Program-made: the position numbers and the translations under genes
Assembly (NCBI GenBank): GCA_938049385.1
Contig: CALIBQ010000022.1
Coordinates: forward strand, 30,871-94,870
DNA from: an uncultured Anaerolineae bacterium
GTDB taxonomy: Bacteria; Chloroflexota; Anaerolineae; JACIWP01
Direction of reading: 5' to 3'
DNA length: 64,000 nucleotides
Shown here: positions 1-7,974 of the stretch, piece after piece
Numbering within the stretch: position 1 is the first letter of the stretch
How the letters are laid out: every line of letters begins with the position of its first letter
Notes under the pieces: generated by a model
Database searches by the model: none
The model's input: only the letters and a program-made list of their open reading frames with translations
What the model was told of the DNA's origin: nothing

Positions 1-425
1 TCTTGGGGGCCGAACAGGGGCGTGATAACGTCCACATGCTCCAGCGCGTCCAGCAGGCGGGTGATGTCGGCGACGTCCTGGGTGGTGGCCGGCCGGCGTT
101 TCCCCGTCTCCAGGTCAATCACAAAAGGAGGACCGCCGCTGTTGTGGAAGCGGATAGCCCCGTCGCCAAAGCGGAAGGCCAGCTTGCCATCCGGGGTATA
201 CTCCTCCTGATGCGGGGTCACGTTCTGCAGTGCCCACTGCACCACCTGGGGCGGGATATACACGCGATGCCCCTCGACGCGACAGCCCCGGCCGTGGAGC
301 ATCTCGCGAGCGCGATCATGTTCCAGCGCGATGCCCACTTCGTCCAGGATGCGCAGGGCCGTCTCTTCTATTTGCCGCAGTTCATCCTCGTTCAGCAACT
401 GCAGTACCACGCGGCGGGTAGTCAT
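1..425 (-). CDS. Trimethylamine methyltransferase (MttB) family protein, N-terminal part
   Basis: The frame opens with ATG at 425-423 and runs off the left edge, so only about 141 N-terminal residues are visible. They read MTTRRVVLQLLNEDELRQIE, then a stretch containing RILDEVGIALEH and a strand ending FHNSGGPPFVIDLETGKRRP. This is the usual opening of the MttB superfamily, corrinoid-dependent methyltransferases that move a methyl group from quaternary or tertiary amines to a cobalamin protein. The start is supported by GGAAAGGA eight bases upstream. It diverges from lexA. The part that would hold a pyrrolysine codon or decide the substrate is outside the window, so trimethylamine specificity cannot be claimed; many family members lacking pyrrolysine use betaines. 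Confidence 0.85.
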   Translation of the reverse strand, partial: MTTRRVVLQLLNEDELRQIEETALRILDEVGIALEHDRAREMLHGRGCRVEGHRVYIPPQVVQWALQNVTPHQEEYTPDGKLAFRFGDGAIRFHNSGGPPFVIDLETGKRRPATTQDVADITRLLDALEHVDVITPLFGPQ

Positions 426-726
426 GCGGTCATTCCTTTCCTTTGCGTCGCAGTCGTCAGCCTTGAAAATGGGAAAAGCAAAGGGCATTCTGCGTTGAAT
501 GCACTGCGTGGATTATCCGGAGCGTTGGGGTTCGTTCGCGTGCAGATGGGACAGGGGAAAGCTCGTGATCGACGCGCTCCGGCGCGGCTGTTTCACACAC
601 CCATCATCTGGCCCAGGTGCGGCAGTGATCCTTCCTCCTCCGTGAATGGGCTGTACAGATGATTCTCAGACAGCATGACAGCAAGGGTGAATAATGCCTT
701 GTCAGACCATGCCCACTTTTATTATA

Positions 727-755
727 ATTATATCATGTAATGGATTTTCGCGCAA
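727..755 (-). promoter_or_regulatory. Sigma-70-type promoter for the MttB-family gene
   Basis: On the minus strand TTGCGC (755-750) and TATAAT (732-727) are separated by 17 bases. Transcription would begin near 719 and leave a leader of about 290 bases before the start codon at 425. I see no coding frame of its own in that leader and do not recognise a known riboswitch. The rest of the 426-785 gap holds only this leader and the divergent lexA promoter. Confidence 0.55.
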
Positions 756-785
756 CGTCCGCCGGCAGGGGTCGAAAAAAACTAC

Positions 786-814
786 TTGACTAGAACAGAT
801 GTTCATGTTATAAT
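786..814 (+). promoter_or_regulatory. lexA promoter
   Basis: TTGACT (786-791) and TATAAT (809-814) are 17 bases apart, close to sigma-70 consensus. It lies about 50 bases upstream of the lexA start and contains an SOS box in its spacer. Confidence 0.8.
793..804. promoter_or_regulatory. SOS box (LexA operator) in the lexA promoter
   Basis: GAACAGATGTTC is a perfect GAAC-N4-GTTC palindrome, matching the core of the Gram-positive-type LexA site (CGAACRNRYGTTYC). It sits in the spacer between -35 and -10, so a bound LexA dimer would block RNA polymerase. This implies autoregulation. The MttB-family promoter lies about 40 bases away on the other side. Confidence 0.8.
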
Positions 815-862
815 GGAATTGGGGCCGAAAGAGGGACGAAAGCGCCGGCCGAGGAGGGTACT

Positions 863-1516
863 ATGGCCCTGACCCAGCGTCAACAGCAAATCCTGGATTA
901 CATCCGCCGCTATCTGGCGGAGAACGAGTTTCCCCCGTCCATCCGCGAGATCATGCGCGCCCTGAACATCTCCTCCACCTCCGTGGTCAACTATAACCTA
1001 AACGTCCTGGTGGAAAAGGGCTACATTACCCGCCACCGAGAGCTGGCGCGCGGCATCCGCCTGGTGGAACTGCCGGCCGCCCCGGAAGAGGAACCGGCGG
1101 AGGCTGTCATCTCCATCCCTATCCTGGGCACCATCGCCGCCGGTCTCCCCATCCCTGTCCCGGACACCATCAGCGTCCCCGAGGACTACATCCGCCTGAC
1201 GCGCGACATCACCCAAGAGGCCGGCGACATCTATGCCCTGCGCGTGCGCGGCGACTCCATGATTGATGCCCTCATCAACGACGGCGATATCGTCATCATG
1301 AAGCATCAGAAAGAGGCGCGCAACGGCGAGCTGGTGGCGGTATGGCTGAAGAACGAGAAAGAGACCACGCTCAAGCGCTTCTACCGCGAGGGGAACCGTG
1401 TGCGGCTCCAGCCGGCCAACCCTTTCATGGAGCCTATTTACACCAGCGCGGATAACGTCGAGATACAGGGCAAGGTCATCCTCATTATCCGCCAGCCCAG
1501 CCTCTCATCTAACTGA
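863..1516 (+). CDS. lexA: LexA repressor
   Basis: SOS response repressor of 217 residues. The N-terminal winged helix-turn-helix occupies residues 1-70 (TQRQQQILDYI, then FPPSIREI). The self-cleavage Ala-Gly bond is at about 93-94 in TIAAGLP. The C-terminal S24 peptidase domain has the catalytic Ser132 in GDSM and Lys171 in TLKRF, with the normal spacing. RecA filaments on damaged DNA trigger autocleavage and derepress repair genes. The start follows a GAGGAGGG ribosome site. The gene has its own promoter with a GAAC-N4-GTTC box, so it is very probably autoregulated. No other SOS gene is next to it. Confidence 0.97.
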   Translation: MALTQRQQQILDYIRRYLAENEFPPSIREIMRALNISSTSVVNYNLNVLVEKGYITRHRELARGIRLVELPAAPEEEPAEAVISIPILGTIAAGLPIPVPDTISVPEDYIRLTRDITQEAGDIYALRVRGDSMIDALINDGDIVIMKHQKEARNGELVAVWLKNEKETTLKRFYREGNRVRLQPANPFMEPIYTSADNVEIQGKVILIIRQPSLSSN

Positions 1517-1563
1517 CCTCTCTCGCTGGACACAATTTCAAAGGTAAAAAGTCGCCTATCCCC

Positions 1564-1592
1564 TTGTCTTGCCCCGGTAAAGATGGTATAAT
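1564..1592 (+). promoter_or_regulatory. Candidate promoter of the 1755-9507 operon
   Basis: TTGTCT (1564-1569) and TATAAT (1587-1592) have a 17-base spacer. A second, weaker candidate, TTGCAG (1665-1670) with TATGAT (1687-1692) at 16 bases, lies nearer the first gene. The 1517-1754 gap holds nothing else I can identify. Confidence 0.5.
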
Positions 1593-1754
1593 CAAGCTGT
1601 CTTACGTCAACTATCGGGCCAAAAGCGGGCATATCGCGCAGTGTTAATGTAAAAACTCATTGTTTTGCAGTGATTTCCTGCCGCGGTATGATGCCCGAAG
1701 ATCGTTTCCTGTGGTATACTTAGCGCGAGAGGCTGTGCGCCCGGGGGTGAGCGT

Positions 1755-1994
1755 ATGGATCGGCAGGCTCTGATTGCGGAAATCGCCCGCCGGCTCAAGC
1801 GCCGGCATTTGGCCGCGCCGGCGGTGCTCCTGCTGGAGTCTCACAGGCCTCTCGGGTTCGTGGTCTCCCAGGCGATGCTACTGCTGGAACCACTGGTGGA
1901 ATGGTTCCTTGGGCCGACCTCCTGGCGCGAGTACGCGGCTGTCCTGGAGGACCCCCAGGGCATTGAGCGGTTGCTGGAGGAGCTGGAATCCTGA
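1755..1994 (+). CDS. Small conserved-looking protein of unknown function, first gene of the operon
   Basis: 79 residues starting MDRQALIAEIARRL. The N-terminal half is basic and helical; the middle is hydrophobic (AMLLLEPLVEWFLG) but too short and mixed for a confident membrane span; the end is acidic (EDPQGIERLLEELES). I do not recognise the family. It is read in the same direction as the next seven genes and ends about 43 bases before the DUF6754-type gene, so it is probably the first cistron. The ATG is chosen because no longer frame with a ribosome site exists. Function unknown. Confidence 0.6.
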   Translation: MDRQALIAEIARRLKRRHLAAPAVLLLESHRPLGFVVSQAMLLLEPLVEWFLGPTSWREYAAVLEDPQGIERLLEELES

Positions 1995-2037
1995 GCGGGG
2001 GGCCGGCACCCGGGGCCGGCTCAGGAGCAGATGCGAT

Positions 2038-2829
2038 ATGGAAGCCATCCAATCGACCGTGACGGGCATCTGGGACAGCGCGGCGCCGGCCATCATGGGC
2101 GCGCTGCTTCTGCTCCTGGTGCCCACCCTGTATTTCTTCACCCTGCGGGCGCGTGCCCTCCTGCGCGCCGGCAAGCCGCTCCCCCTGCGGCGCATGCCGG
2201 CGTTTGAGCGCCTGTCCCGCGCCATGGATGCCGCCGCCGAGACCGGCCGGCCGCCCCACATCTCCTTAGGCACCGGGGCGGTCGGGGATTCCAGCACCGC
2301 CGAGAGCCTGGCCGCCCTGCACTTGCTGGCCCCGCTGTCCCAGCAGGCCGCCGCCTACGGTGTTCATCCGGTGGTGACGGTGGCGGACGCCGGCCTGATG
2401 CTGGCCGCGCAGGACCGCCTGCGGCAGGCCTTCCGCCAGCACGGTCCGGAGAGGGAGTATCGGTTCACCGATGTGCAGTTGATCGCGCCGGAGGCGACCG
2501 CCTATGCCGCCGGCGCCATGGGAATGCTGAGCCGGCAGGAGTTGAGCGGGAACGTGATGGCCGGCGCCTTCGGCGAGGAATACTTTTTGATGGCCGAGGT
2601 TGGCGCCTGGAAACAGCCCGAACAGGTCGCCGGCGCGGCCGACCCGGGAGTCCTGCCCTTCGTCCACGTCACCAGCGAAGCGCCCCTGCTGGGAGAAGAG
2701 ATGTTCACCGCCGGCGCCTACCTGGGCAAATGGGCGTCCCATATTGGGAGCCTCTTCGCCCAGGATTGGATGCGCGTCCTGTTGATCCTCATCATCCTGG
2801 CCGGCATGTTCCTGGCCTCGTGGCACTGA
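2038..2829 (+). CDS. DUF6754-type membrane protein
   Basis: 263 residues. One membrane segment near the N-terminus (about residues 16-36, ending in LLLVPTLYFF) and one at the extreme C-terminus (about 240-260, VLLILIILAGMFLASW) bracket a soluble region. That region contains LSRAMDAAAETGRPPHISLG and FGEEYFLMAEVG and is rich in Gly/Ala. The organisation resembles proteins annotated DUF6754, a family of unknown function; this assignment is from memory. An in-frame extension to about 1774 exists, but it overlaps the previous gene in another frame and reads as low-complexity, so ATG 2038 is preferred. It belongs to the operon with the zinc-ribbon and actin-fold proteins. Confidence 0.7.
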   Translation: MEAIQSTVTGIWDSAAPAIMGALLLLLVPTLYFFTLRARALLRAGKPLPLRRMPAFERLSRAMDAAAETGRPPHISLGTGAVGDSSTAESLAALHLLAPLSQQAAAYGVHPVVTVADAGLMLAAQDRLRQAFRQHGPEREYRFTDVQLIAPEATAYAAGAMGMLSRQELSGNVMAGAFGEEYFLMAEVGAWKQPEQVAGAADPGVLPFVHVTSEAPLLGEEMFTAGAYLGKWASHIGSLFAQDWMRVLLILIILAGMFLASWH

Positions 2830-2866
2830 CCATGAAGCACATGCACCGCCAGGAAAGGAGGAAGGC

Positions 2867-3484
2867 GTGAAACGCATACTGCCCACTGTCGTGGCCATGG
2901 TCGTCGGCATCATCGTCCTGATTGATTTCTTCGTTGATGTGGGCTACATCAACCTGATGGGCCGGCTCTTTGTGGACTGGGCGGTCATCCTGACGGCGTT
3001 CGCCCTCATCCTGGGGGTCATCAACCTCTTCCTGGTGCATTTCCGCCGCATCCGCACGCGCCAGAAAGGATGGCCTTACAGTATTATCCTCATCCTGGCG
3101 CTGTGGACGGTGCTGGTGCTGGGTTTGCTGGACCCCGCCGGCCACCAGGGCCAGAGCATCCGCTGGATCTTCCAGCACATCCAGTACCCCCTGCAGGCGG
3201 CGTTCTTCGCCCTTACCGCGGTCTTCTTGTTCACTGCCATATACCGCGCCTTTCGTCTCCGCCGGGGCGAGAACGTCTGGTTCGTGCTGGCCGGCATCCT
3301 GGTCCTGTTGGGGGCCACTGCGGTGGGAGGTTGGCTGTGGGATGGCTTCGCGTCCATCCGGGAGTGGATCATGAATGTGCCGGCGCTGGCCGGCGCCCGC
3401 GGCATTCTCATCGGCGTTGCACTGGCCGCGACCATTACCGGCCTGCGTCTGCTGTTGGGAGTGGATCGGCCCTACGCGGAGTGA
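2867..3484 (+). CDS. Multi-pass membrane protein of unknown function
   Basis: 205 residues with a GTG start (2867), preceded by AAAGGAGG at a good distance. About six hydrophobic segments are visible: residues 5-25, 30-55, 70-88, 105-125, 137-158 and 180-198. Basic loops such as HFRRIRTRQKGW and RAFRLRRGEN suggest cytoplasmic turns. No catalytic motif is apparent and I do not recognise the family. It lies 37 bases after the DUF6754-type gene and 26 bases before the zinc-ribbon gene, so cotranscription is likely. It may be a membrane anchor for the same complex, which is inference from position only. Confidence 0.75.
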   Translation: MKRILPTVVAMVVGIIVLIDFFVDVGYINLMGRLFVDWAVILTAFALILGVINLFLVHFRRIRTRQKGWPYSIILILALWTVLVLGLLDPAGHQGQSIRWIFQHIQYPLQAAFFALTAVFLFTAIYRAFRLRRGENVWFVLAGILVLLGATAVGGWLWDGFASIREWIMNVPALAGARGILIGVALAATITGLRLLLGVDRPYAE

Positions 3485-3510
3485 GGGTCCGGATATAGGA
3501 GTGGCGCCAG

Positions 3511-5469
3511 ATGATTTACTGCCCCAACTGCGGGACCGCCAATCGTGATGGGAGCAAATTCTGCAATGAGTGCGGATACCGTCTGACCGGCGCGGAGGGG
3601 GTGCTCTGCCCGATATGCGGCGCCCAGAACCGCGTCGGCAGTGTCTTTTGCACGCAGTGCGGCTCGCGGCTGATACCGGTAGAAGCGCCGGCGGAACCGC
3701 CGGCACCGCCAACCCCGGCGGCCGGCGAAGAGGCTGTGCCCGATTGGCTGGCCAAACTGCGCGAGGCCGCACAGCGCGAAGTATCTATCGGTGAAGAAGC
3801 GGAAGCTCTGGGACAGCCCGAGGAGGAAGCCCCGCCCGCCGGCCCGCCTGCCGAGGAACTGCCCCAGGCACCGGTCTTTGTGATTGAAGAGGGTGGGGCG
3901 GAATGGGCGCCGCCCGATTGGCTGAGCGAACTGCGTGCGCGCGCCGTGGGGGAGCCGGAACAAGCGCCGGCCGCGCCGTCCGAACCCTTGTCCGAAGCGT
4001 CTGCACCACTGGTGTTTGCGGAAGAAGAGGCGGTCTCCGAAGTGCCTGACTGGCTCCAGAGACTGCGCGCCGAGATTTCCGCGGAAGAAGCGCCGGCCCC
4101 TCCCCCCACCGGACCCCTCGACGCGGAAGCGGCTGTGCCGGCCTTCCCTGAGGAAGCCGCACCTGTGTTTCCAGGCGGCCTGGAGGAAATCCCCGACTGG
4201 CTGAAGGAGCTTGGGCCGCCGCCTTCCGAGCAGGAGGTCATCCCTCCAGGTCCCGGTGTCATCCCCGGGGTAGCGGTGGAAGAGGAGGAACTGCCGGCCT
4301 GGCTGAGGGAGGCGACCGGCTTCGGGGAAGCGCCGGAAGTGCCGGCGGAGGGTGTGCCGGCCGGCGAAATTCCAGAGTGGATCATGGCACTGCGCCCGGG
4401 CGCCCAGGAACCGACCATTGAGGTCCCGCCGGAAGGGTATGAAGGGGATTCGTACAGCGAGGGCATCCTGGCCGATGTGCAGGGGCTACTGCCCATCGAA
4501 CTGCCGGTGGCAAAACCGCCGGCGCCGGAGGAAACCGGCAGTCTGCTGGAAAGCGTGCCGGCCGAGGACGAGGCGGTCCAGATATTCCGACAGGTCATCG
4601 AGTCGAAGCCGCCGGCCCGCCGGGTGCCCAAGCCATCCCGCCCTCGCATCGGGCGCGTGCGGCTGTTGGGCGCCCTGGTGCTCATCGGCGTGATTTGCCT
4701 GTCCCTACTTTCTCCAGGACAGTGGTTCATAAGCACTGCACGTGCAGTTCCTGATCCGGTGAATGCCGCCTATGAGGCTGTTGAAGAACTGGCACCGGGC
4801 GATGCGGTAGTAGTGGCCTTCGATTTTGACCCGGCGAGCGCCGGCGAGATGACCCCGCTGGCCCAGGTGCTGACGGAGCATCTGATGACGCGCGGCGCGC
4901 GGGTGATCGCGGTCAGCACCCTGCCGGCCGGCCCTCAGGTCGCTCAGGATATCCTCGACCAGGCGGCCGCGGCGCGCGGCGGCAAGTCCTACGGCACCGA
5001 TTACGTGAATCTGGGATATCTGCCCGGGCGCGAGGCCGGCATGCGCGATTTCCTGCTGAATCCCTTCAATGCAGAGCGCCGGGACTTTGTGGGCGGCCGG
5101 CCGATCGCGGAGATACCGGTGCTCCAAAGGCTCCAGAGTATCCAGGATGTGAAACTGCTGGTGATTATCGGCGCCAGCGCGCAGGATGTGCGCTGGTGGA
5201 TGGAGCAGGCGGCCGGCCTGGCGCGGGTGCCTATGGTCGCCGGCATCAGCGCCGCGGCAGAACCCTATATCCTGCCGTATTATCAGGGAGAGGGCCGGCT
5301 TCTCCAGGGAGTGGTGGCCGGCGTGTTGGGAGCCGGCGATTACGGCGCGCTGATCGGTTCTCCGGAGCCGGCGGCGCGCCTGGAGGCCCTGCAGTGGGCC
5401 CTGCTGGTGGCGCTGATTGCGATGCTCATCGTCGCGGCGGTATCGGTGTTCACGCCGGCGCGCACATGA
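3511..5469 (+). CDS. Double zinc-ribbon membrane protein with PDWL repeats
   Basis: 652 residues in clear modules. Residues 1-55 hold two zinc ribbons (CPNCG...FCNECG and CPICG...FCTQCG). Residues 60-300 are an acidic, Pro/Ala/Glu-rich linker carrying six copies of a short motif: VPDWLAKLR, PPDWLSELR, VPDWLQRLR, IPDWLKEL, LPAWLRE and IPEWIMALR. A membrane span follows at about 387-407. A folded domain of some 220 residues comes next (VVVAFDFDPASAGEM, LLVIIGASAQDVRWW), then a final membrane span near 628-648. The ribbons and motifs would face the cytoplasm and the large domain the outside. The repeats look like docking peptides for a partner, perhaps the ATPase of this operon. Family function is unknown to me. 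Confidence 0.8.
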   Translation: MIYCPNCGTANRDGSKFCNECGYRLTGAEGVLCPICGAQNRVGSVFCTQCGSRLIPVEAPAEPPAPPTPAAGEEAVPDWLAKLREAAQREVSIGEEAEALGQPEEEAPPAGPPAEELPQAPVFVIEEGGAEWAPPDWLSELRARAVGEPEQAPAAPSEPLSEASAPLVFAEEEAVSEVPDWLQRLRAEISAEEAPAPPPTGPLDAEAAVPAFPEEAAPVFPGGLEEIPDWLKELGPPPSEQEVIPPGPGVIPGVAVEEEELPAWLREATGFGEAPEVPAEGVPAGEIPEWIMALRPGAQEPTIEVPPEGYEGDSYSEGILADVQGLLPIELPVAKPPAPEETGSLLESVPAEDEAVQIFRQVIESKPPARRVPKPSRPRIGRVRLLGALVLIGVICLSLLSPGQWFISTARAVPDPVNAAYEAVEELAPGDAVVVAFDFDPASAGEMTPLAQVLTEHLMTRGARVIAVSTLPAGPQVAQDILDQAAAARGGKSYGTDYVNLGYLPGREAGMRDFLLNPFNAERRDFVGGRPIAEIPVLQRLQSIQDVKLLVIIGASAQDVRWWMEQAAGLARVPMVAGISAAAEPYILPYYQGEGRLLQGVVAGVLGAGDYGALIGSPEPAARLEALQWALLVALIAMLIVAAVSVFTPART

Positions 5470-5485
5470 TGGAGGAAAGCGGGGG

Positions 5486-6169
5486 ATGGAACTGCTGAAG
5501 GGCCTTGACCTGACCGCTGTGCAAGTCTGGGTGGCCTTCGTGCTCACCCTGATGGTGTTCAGCTATATCTTCGGGGATAATCCCCTCTTCCGTCTGGCGG
5601 AGCATATCTTTGTCGGCACAGCCGCCGGCTATGTCACCGTCCTGGTCTATCATACCATATTCCGCCCCCGTCTGCTGGAGCCGCTGGCGCAGGACCCTGC
5701 CGGCCGTGTGTACCTGCTGGTGCCGGTACTGCTGGGCCTGCTCCTGCTGGCAAAGGGGAAGCGAAGCACAAGCTGGATGGGCAATATCTCCATGGCCTGG
5801 CTGTTCGGGGTGGGGGCCGCGCTGGCGCTGGGCGGGGCGTTGCTGGGCACCCTGGCGTCTCAGCTCCGATCTTCCTGGGTCTCGCTGAACCCGGCCGATT
5901 ACGCCGGCCATCCCATGGGCCTGATCAATGCCCTCCTGCTGGCGCTGGGCACCATCGGCGTCCTGCTCTACTTCTACTATACGGAGCCAGGGGTGAAAGG
6001 GGCAGGCCGACTGCTGGCCGGCATCCGCAAAGGGTGGGGCCGGCTGGGACGCTGGTTCATGCTGGTGACCTTCGGCGCGCTGTTCGCCAGCGCCATCATC
6101 GCCCGCTTCACCCTGCTGGTGGATCGGCTCCATTTCCTCCTTCAGACCTTGGGTCTGCTGGGGGGGTGA
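5486..6169 (+). CDS. Multi-pass membrane protein of unknown function
   Basis: 227 residues starting MELLKGLDLTAVQVWVAFVL, with about six hydrophobic segments, two of them around a YIFGDNPLFRLAEH loop. The start ATG follows GGAGG and a G-rich run, 16 bases after the zinc-ribbon gene stop. A conserved-looking SWVSLNPADYAGH segment lies in a loop near residue 130. No enzyme signature is visible. It is the third membrane component of this operon and lies directly before the actin-fold ATPase gene, which suggests it contributes to a membrane assembly. Confidence 0.75.
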   Translation: MELLKGLDLTAVQVWVAFVLTLMVFSYIFGDNPLFRLAEHIFVGTAAGYVTVLVYHTIFRPRLLEPLAQDPAGRVYLLVPVLLGLLLLAKGKRSTSWMGNISMAWLFGVGAALALGGALLGTLASQLRSSWVSLNPADYAGHPMGLINALLLALGTIGVLLYFYYTEPGVKGAGRLLAGIRKGWGRLGRWFMLVTFGALFASAIIARFTLLVDRLHFLLQTLGLLGG

Positions 6170-6215
6170 TAGGCATGAGACGGCCGGCGGGACTTCGGAA
6201 AAGGAGTACATGGGT

Positions 6216-7952
6216 ATGAGCGATTCCGGGCTTCTCTCCTCCATCCTGGCGGTGGACTGCGGCAATCTGTTCACCCGAGCCACACTGCTGGACGTGGTTG
6301 ACGGGCAGTTCCGCCTCTTGGGGCAGGGACGCGTGCTCAGCACCCATCGTCCGCCGGCGGCGCACATCATGCCGGGCGTAGTCGGCAGTGCCGTCCAACT
6401 GGAGGCTCTCCTCGGCCGTGACCTGATGGACAAACAGGGCATGCTCATCATGCCGGAACGCGAAAGCGGCCAAGGGGTGGATGTCTGCGTGGTGAGCACG
6501 AGCGCCGGCGAACCCCTGCGCGTCTTCCTGGCCGGCCTGGCCCATGACGTGAGCCTGGCCAGCGCCCGACGGGCGTTGGCCGCCTGCCCGGCGGTAATAG
6601 TGGACACCCTTTCGCTGGAGGACCGCCTGGACCAGCCGGAGGGCATGGTCCGCTTGCTGGAGCGCCTGGACCAGGCGCAGGCGGATGCCCTGGTATTGGT
6701 AGGAGGGATAGACGGCGGGGCCTCGCGGCGCATGCTGGACACGGCCGGCGCTCTGGCCTTGGCGTACCAGGCGCGGCCGGAGGATGCGCGGCCGCTGGTG
6801 GTGTACGCCGGCGATACCGGCCTGCAGGAGCAGGTGCACGCCATCCTCGGGGAGCTGTGTCAGGTGCGGGTGGTGGACAACGTGCGGCCGGCGCTGGACG
6901 TGGAAAACCCCGCGCCGCTGGCAGAGGCTGTCCAGCGGCTGTACATGGAACTGCGCGCCGAGCGGGTGCCCGGGTTCGAGACGCTGTGCAGTTGGTCCCA
7001 CGCGGAGCCTCTGCTGGCGCCGCAAGCCGTGCGCTATACCCTGGGGTATCTGTCCGCCCGCTATGGGCTGAAGGCGGTAGCCCTCCAGGTGGGCGCCGGC
7101 CAATCGGCGGTGTACTGGGCGAGCGGCGGCCAGCCAGAGGTGGTCATGCGGCCGCAGTGGGGGCTGAAGCACGGGCCGGCCATCGCTGAACAGCGAGGCA
7201 TGGATATGCTCCGGCGTTGGATCCCGGAACCCCCGGAGCCGGACGAAGCTTGGGAGATGTTATACAACCTGTCCCTGTATCCCAGCGCGGTGCCTGGCAG
7301 CATGCGAGAGCTTCGGCTGACCCATGCACTGACGCGCGAACTGCTGGCTGGACTGCTGGAAGATGCCCGGCCGGCCTTCCCCCAAGAGAAAGACCGCCTG
7401 CCCAATCGTTGGGACCTGATCATCCTTTCCGGCGCGGTCTTTGAGAACACTGCCGCTCCAGGACAGGCGGTGTTGATGATGCTGGATGCGCTACAGCCGG
7501 CCGGCATCAGCACGGTGGTCGTGGACGTGCTCTCGCTGATGACAGCCGCCGGCACTATCGCGATTGTCGAGCCGCTGGCCGCGGCGCACCTGCTGGAGCG
7601 CGATGCCTTCCTAGGCCTGGGGACCGTCATCGCCCCATACGGCCAGGGCAAGAAGGGGAGCACTGCCCTGCGCCTGCGCGTGCGCTATGAGGACGGCCGG
7701 AGCCTGGACGTTGAGGTGGGGAGCGGCACCATTGAGGTCATACCGCTGGGGCCTGGGCAAAAAGCGCGGCTGGAAATCCGGCCGGCGCGCGGCTTTGACC
7801 TGGGCTGGCGGGGACGCAAGGCGGTGGTCGAGGTGGACGGCGGCACGTTGGGCATCGTCGTGGACGCGCGCGGCCGGCCGCTCCCACTGGATATCCCGCC
7901 GGCGGAACTGCAGGCCCGCATCCAGCAGTGGCACTGGCAGATCGGCGCCTGA
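6216..7952 (+). CDS. GlmL/MutL-type actin-fold (ASKHA) protein
   Basis: About 578 residues. The N-terminus ILAVDCGNLFTRATLLDV is a phosphate-1 loop of the actin/Hsp70/sugar kinase fold. Further ASKHA-like strands follow: ALVLVGGIDGG (near 165), PLVVYAGDTG (near 195), ALQVGAGQSAVYWA (near 290) and DLIILSGAVFENT (near 405). The overall pattern matches the glutamate mutase L (GlmL, MutL) family, proteins of uncertain role first noted beside adenosylcobalamin glutamate mutase. No mutase subunits (GlmS/GlmE) are in this operon, so a mutase role is doubtful here. The last 100 residues form a beta-rich extension (KARLEIRPARGFDLGWRG). AAAGGAG fits ATG 6216 better than ATG 6210. It is the likely motor or scaffold of the operon. 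Confidence 0.75.
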   Translation: MSDSGLLSSILAVDCGNLFTRATLLDVVDGQFRLLGQGRVLSTHRPPAAHIMPGVVGSAVQLEALLGRDLMDKQGMLIMPERESGQGVDVCVVSTSAGEPLRVFLAGLAHDVSLASARRALAACPAVIVDTLSLEDRLDQPEGMVRLLERLDQAQADALVLVGGIDGGASRRMLDTAGALALAYQARPEDARPLVVYAGDTGLQEQVHAILGELCQVRVVDNVRPALDVENPAPLAEAVQRLYMELRAERVPGFETLCSWSHAEPLLAPQAVRYTLGYLSARYGLKAVALQVGAGQSAVYWASGGQPEVVMRPQWGLKHGPAIAEQRGMDMLRRWIPEPPEPDEAWEMLYNLSLYPSAVPGSMRELRLTHALTRELLAGLLEDARPAFPQEKDRLPNRWDLIILSGAVFENTAAPGQAVLMMLDALQPAGISTVVVDVLSLMTAAGTIAIVEPLAAAHLLERDAFLGLGTVIAPYGQGKKGSTALRLRVRYEDGRSLDVEVGSGTIEVIPLGPGQKARLEIRPARGFDLGWRGRKAVVEVDGGTLGIVVDARGRPLPLDIPPAELQARIQQWHWQIGA

Positions 7953-7974
7953 GCCCGAGGACGAGAGGGATGCC

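Noticed and set aside
3..662. A 219-codon plus-strand open frame at the left end
   Set aside because: It is antisense to the well-matching MttB-family gene and its leader, and its translation has no recognisable features.
426..719. Cobalamin riboswitch upstream of the MttB-family gene
   Set aside because: I looked for the B12 box and the GCCACTG-type segments on the minus strand and could not find a convincing set.
1774..2037. N-terminal extension of the DUF6754-type protein
   Set aside because: It overlaps the small gene at 1755 in another frame, is Arg/Trp/Ser-rich, and the ATG at 2038 better fits the membrane topology.
6216..7952. Glutamate mutase pathway operon
   Set aside because: The GlmL-type protein is present but no GlmS or GlmE subunit or methylaspartate ammonia-lyase is in the window.
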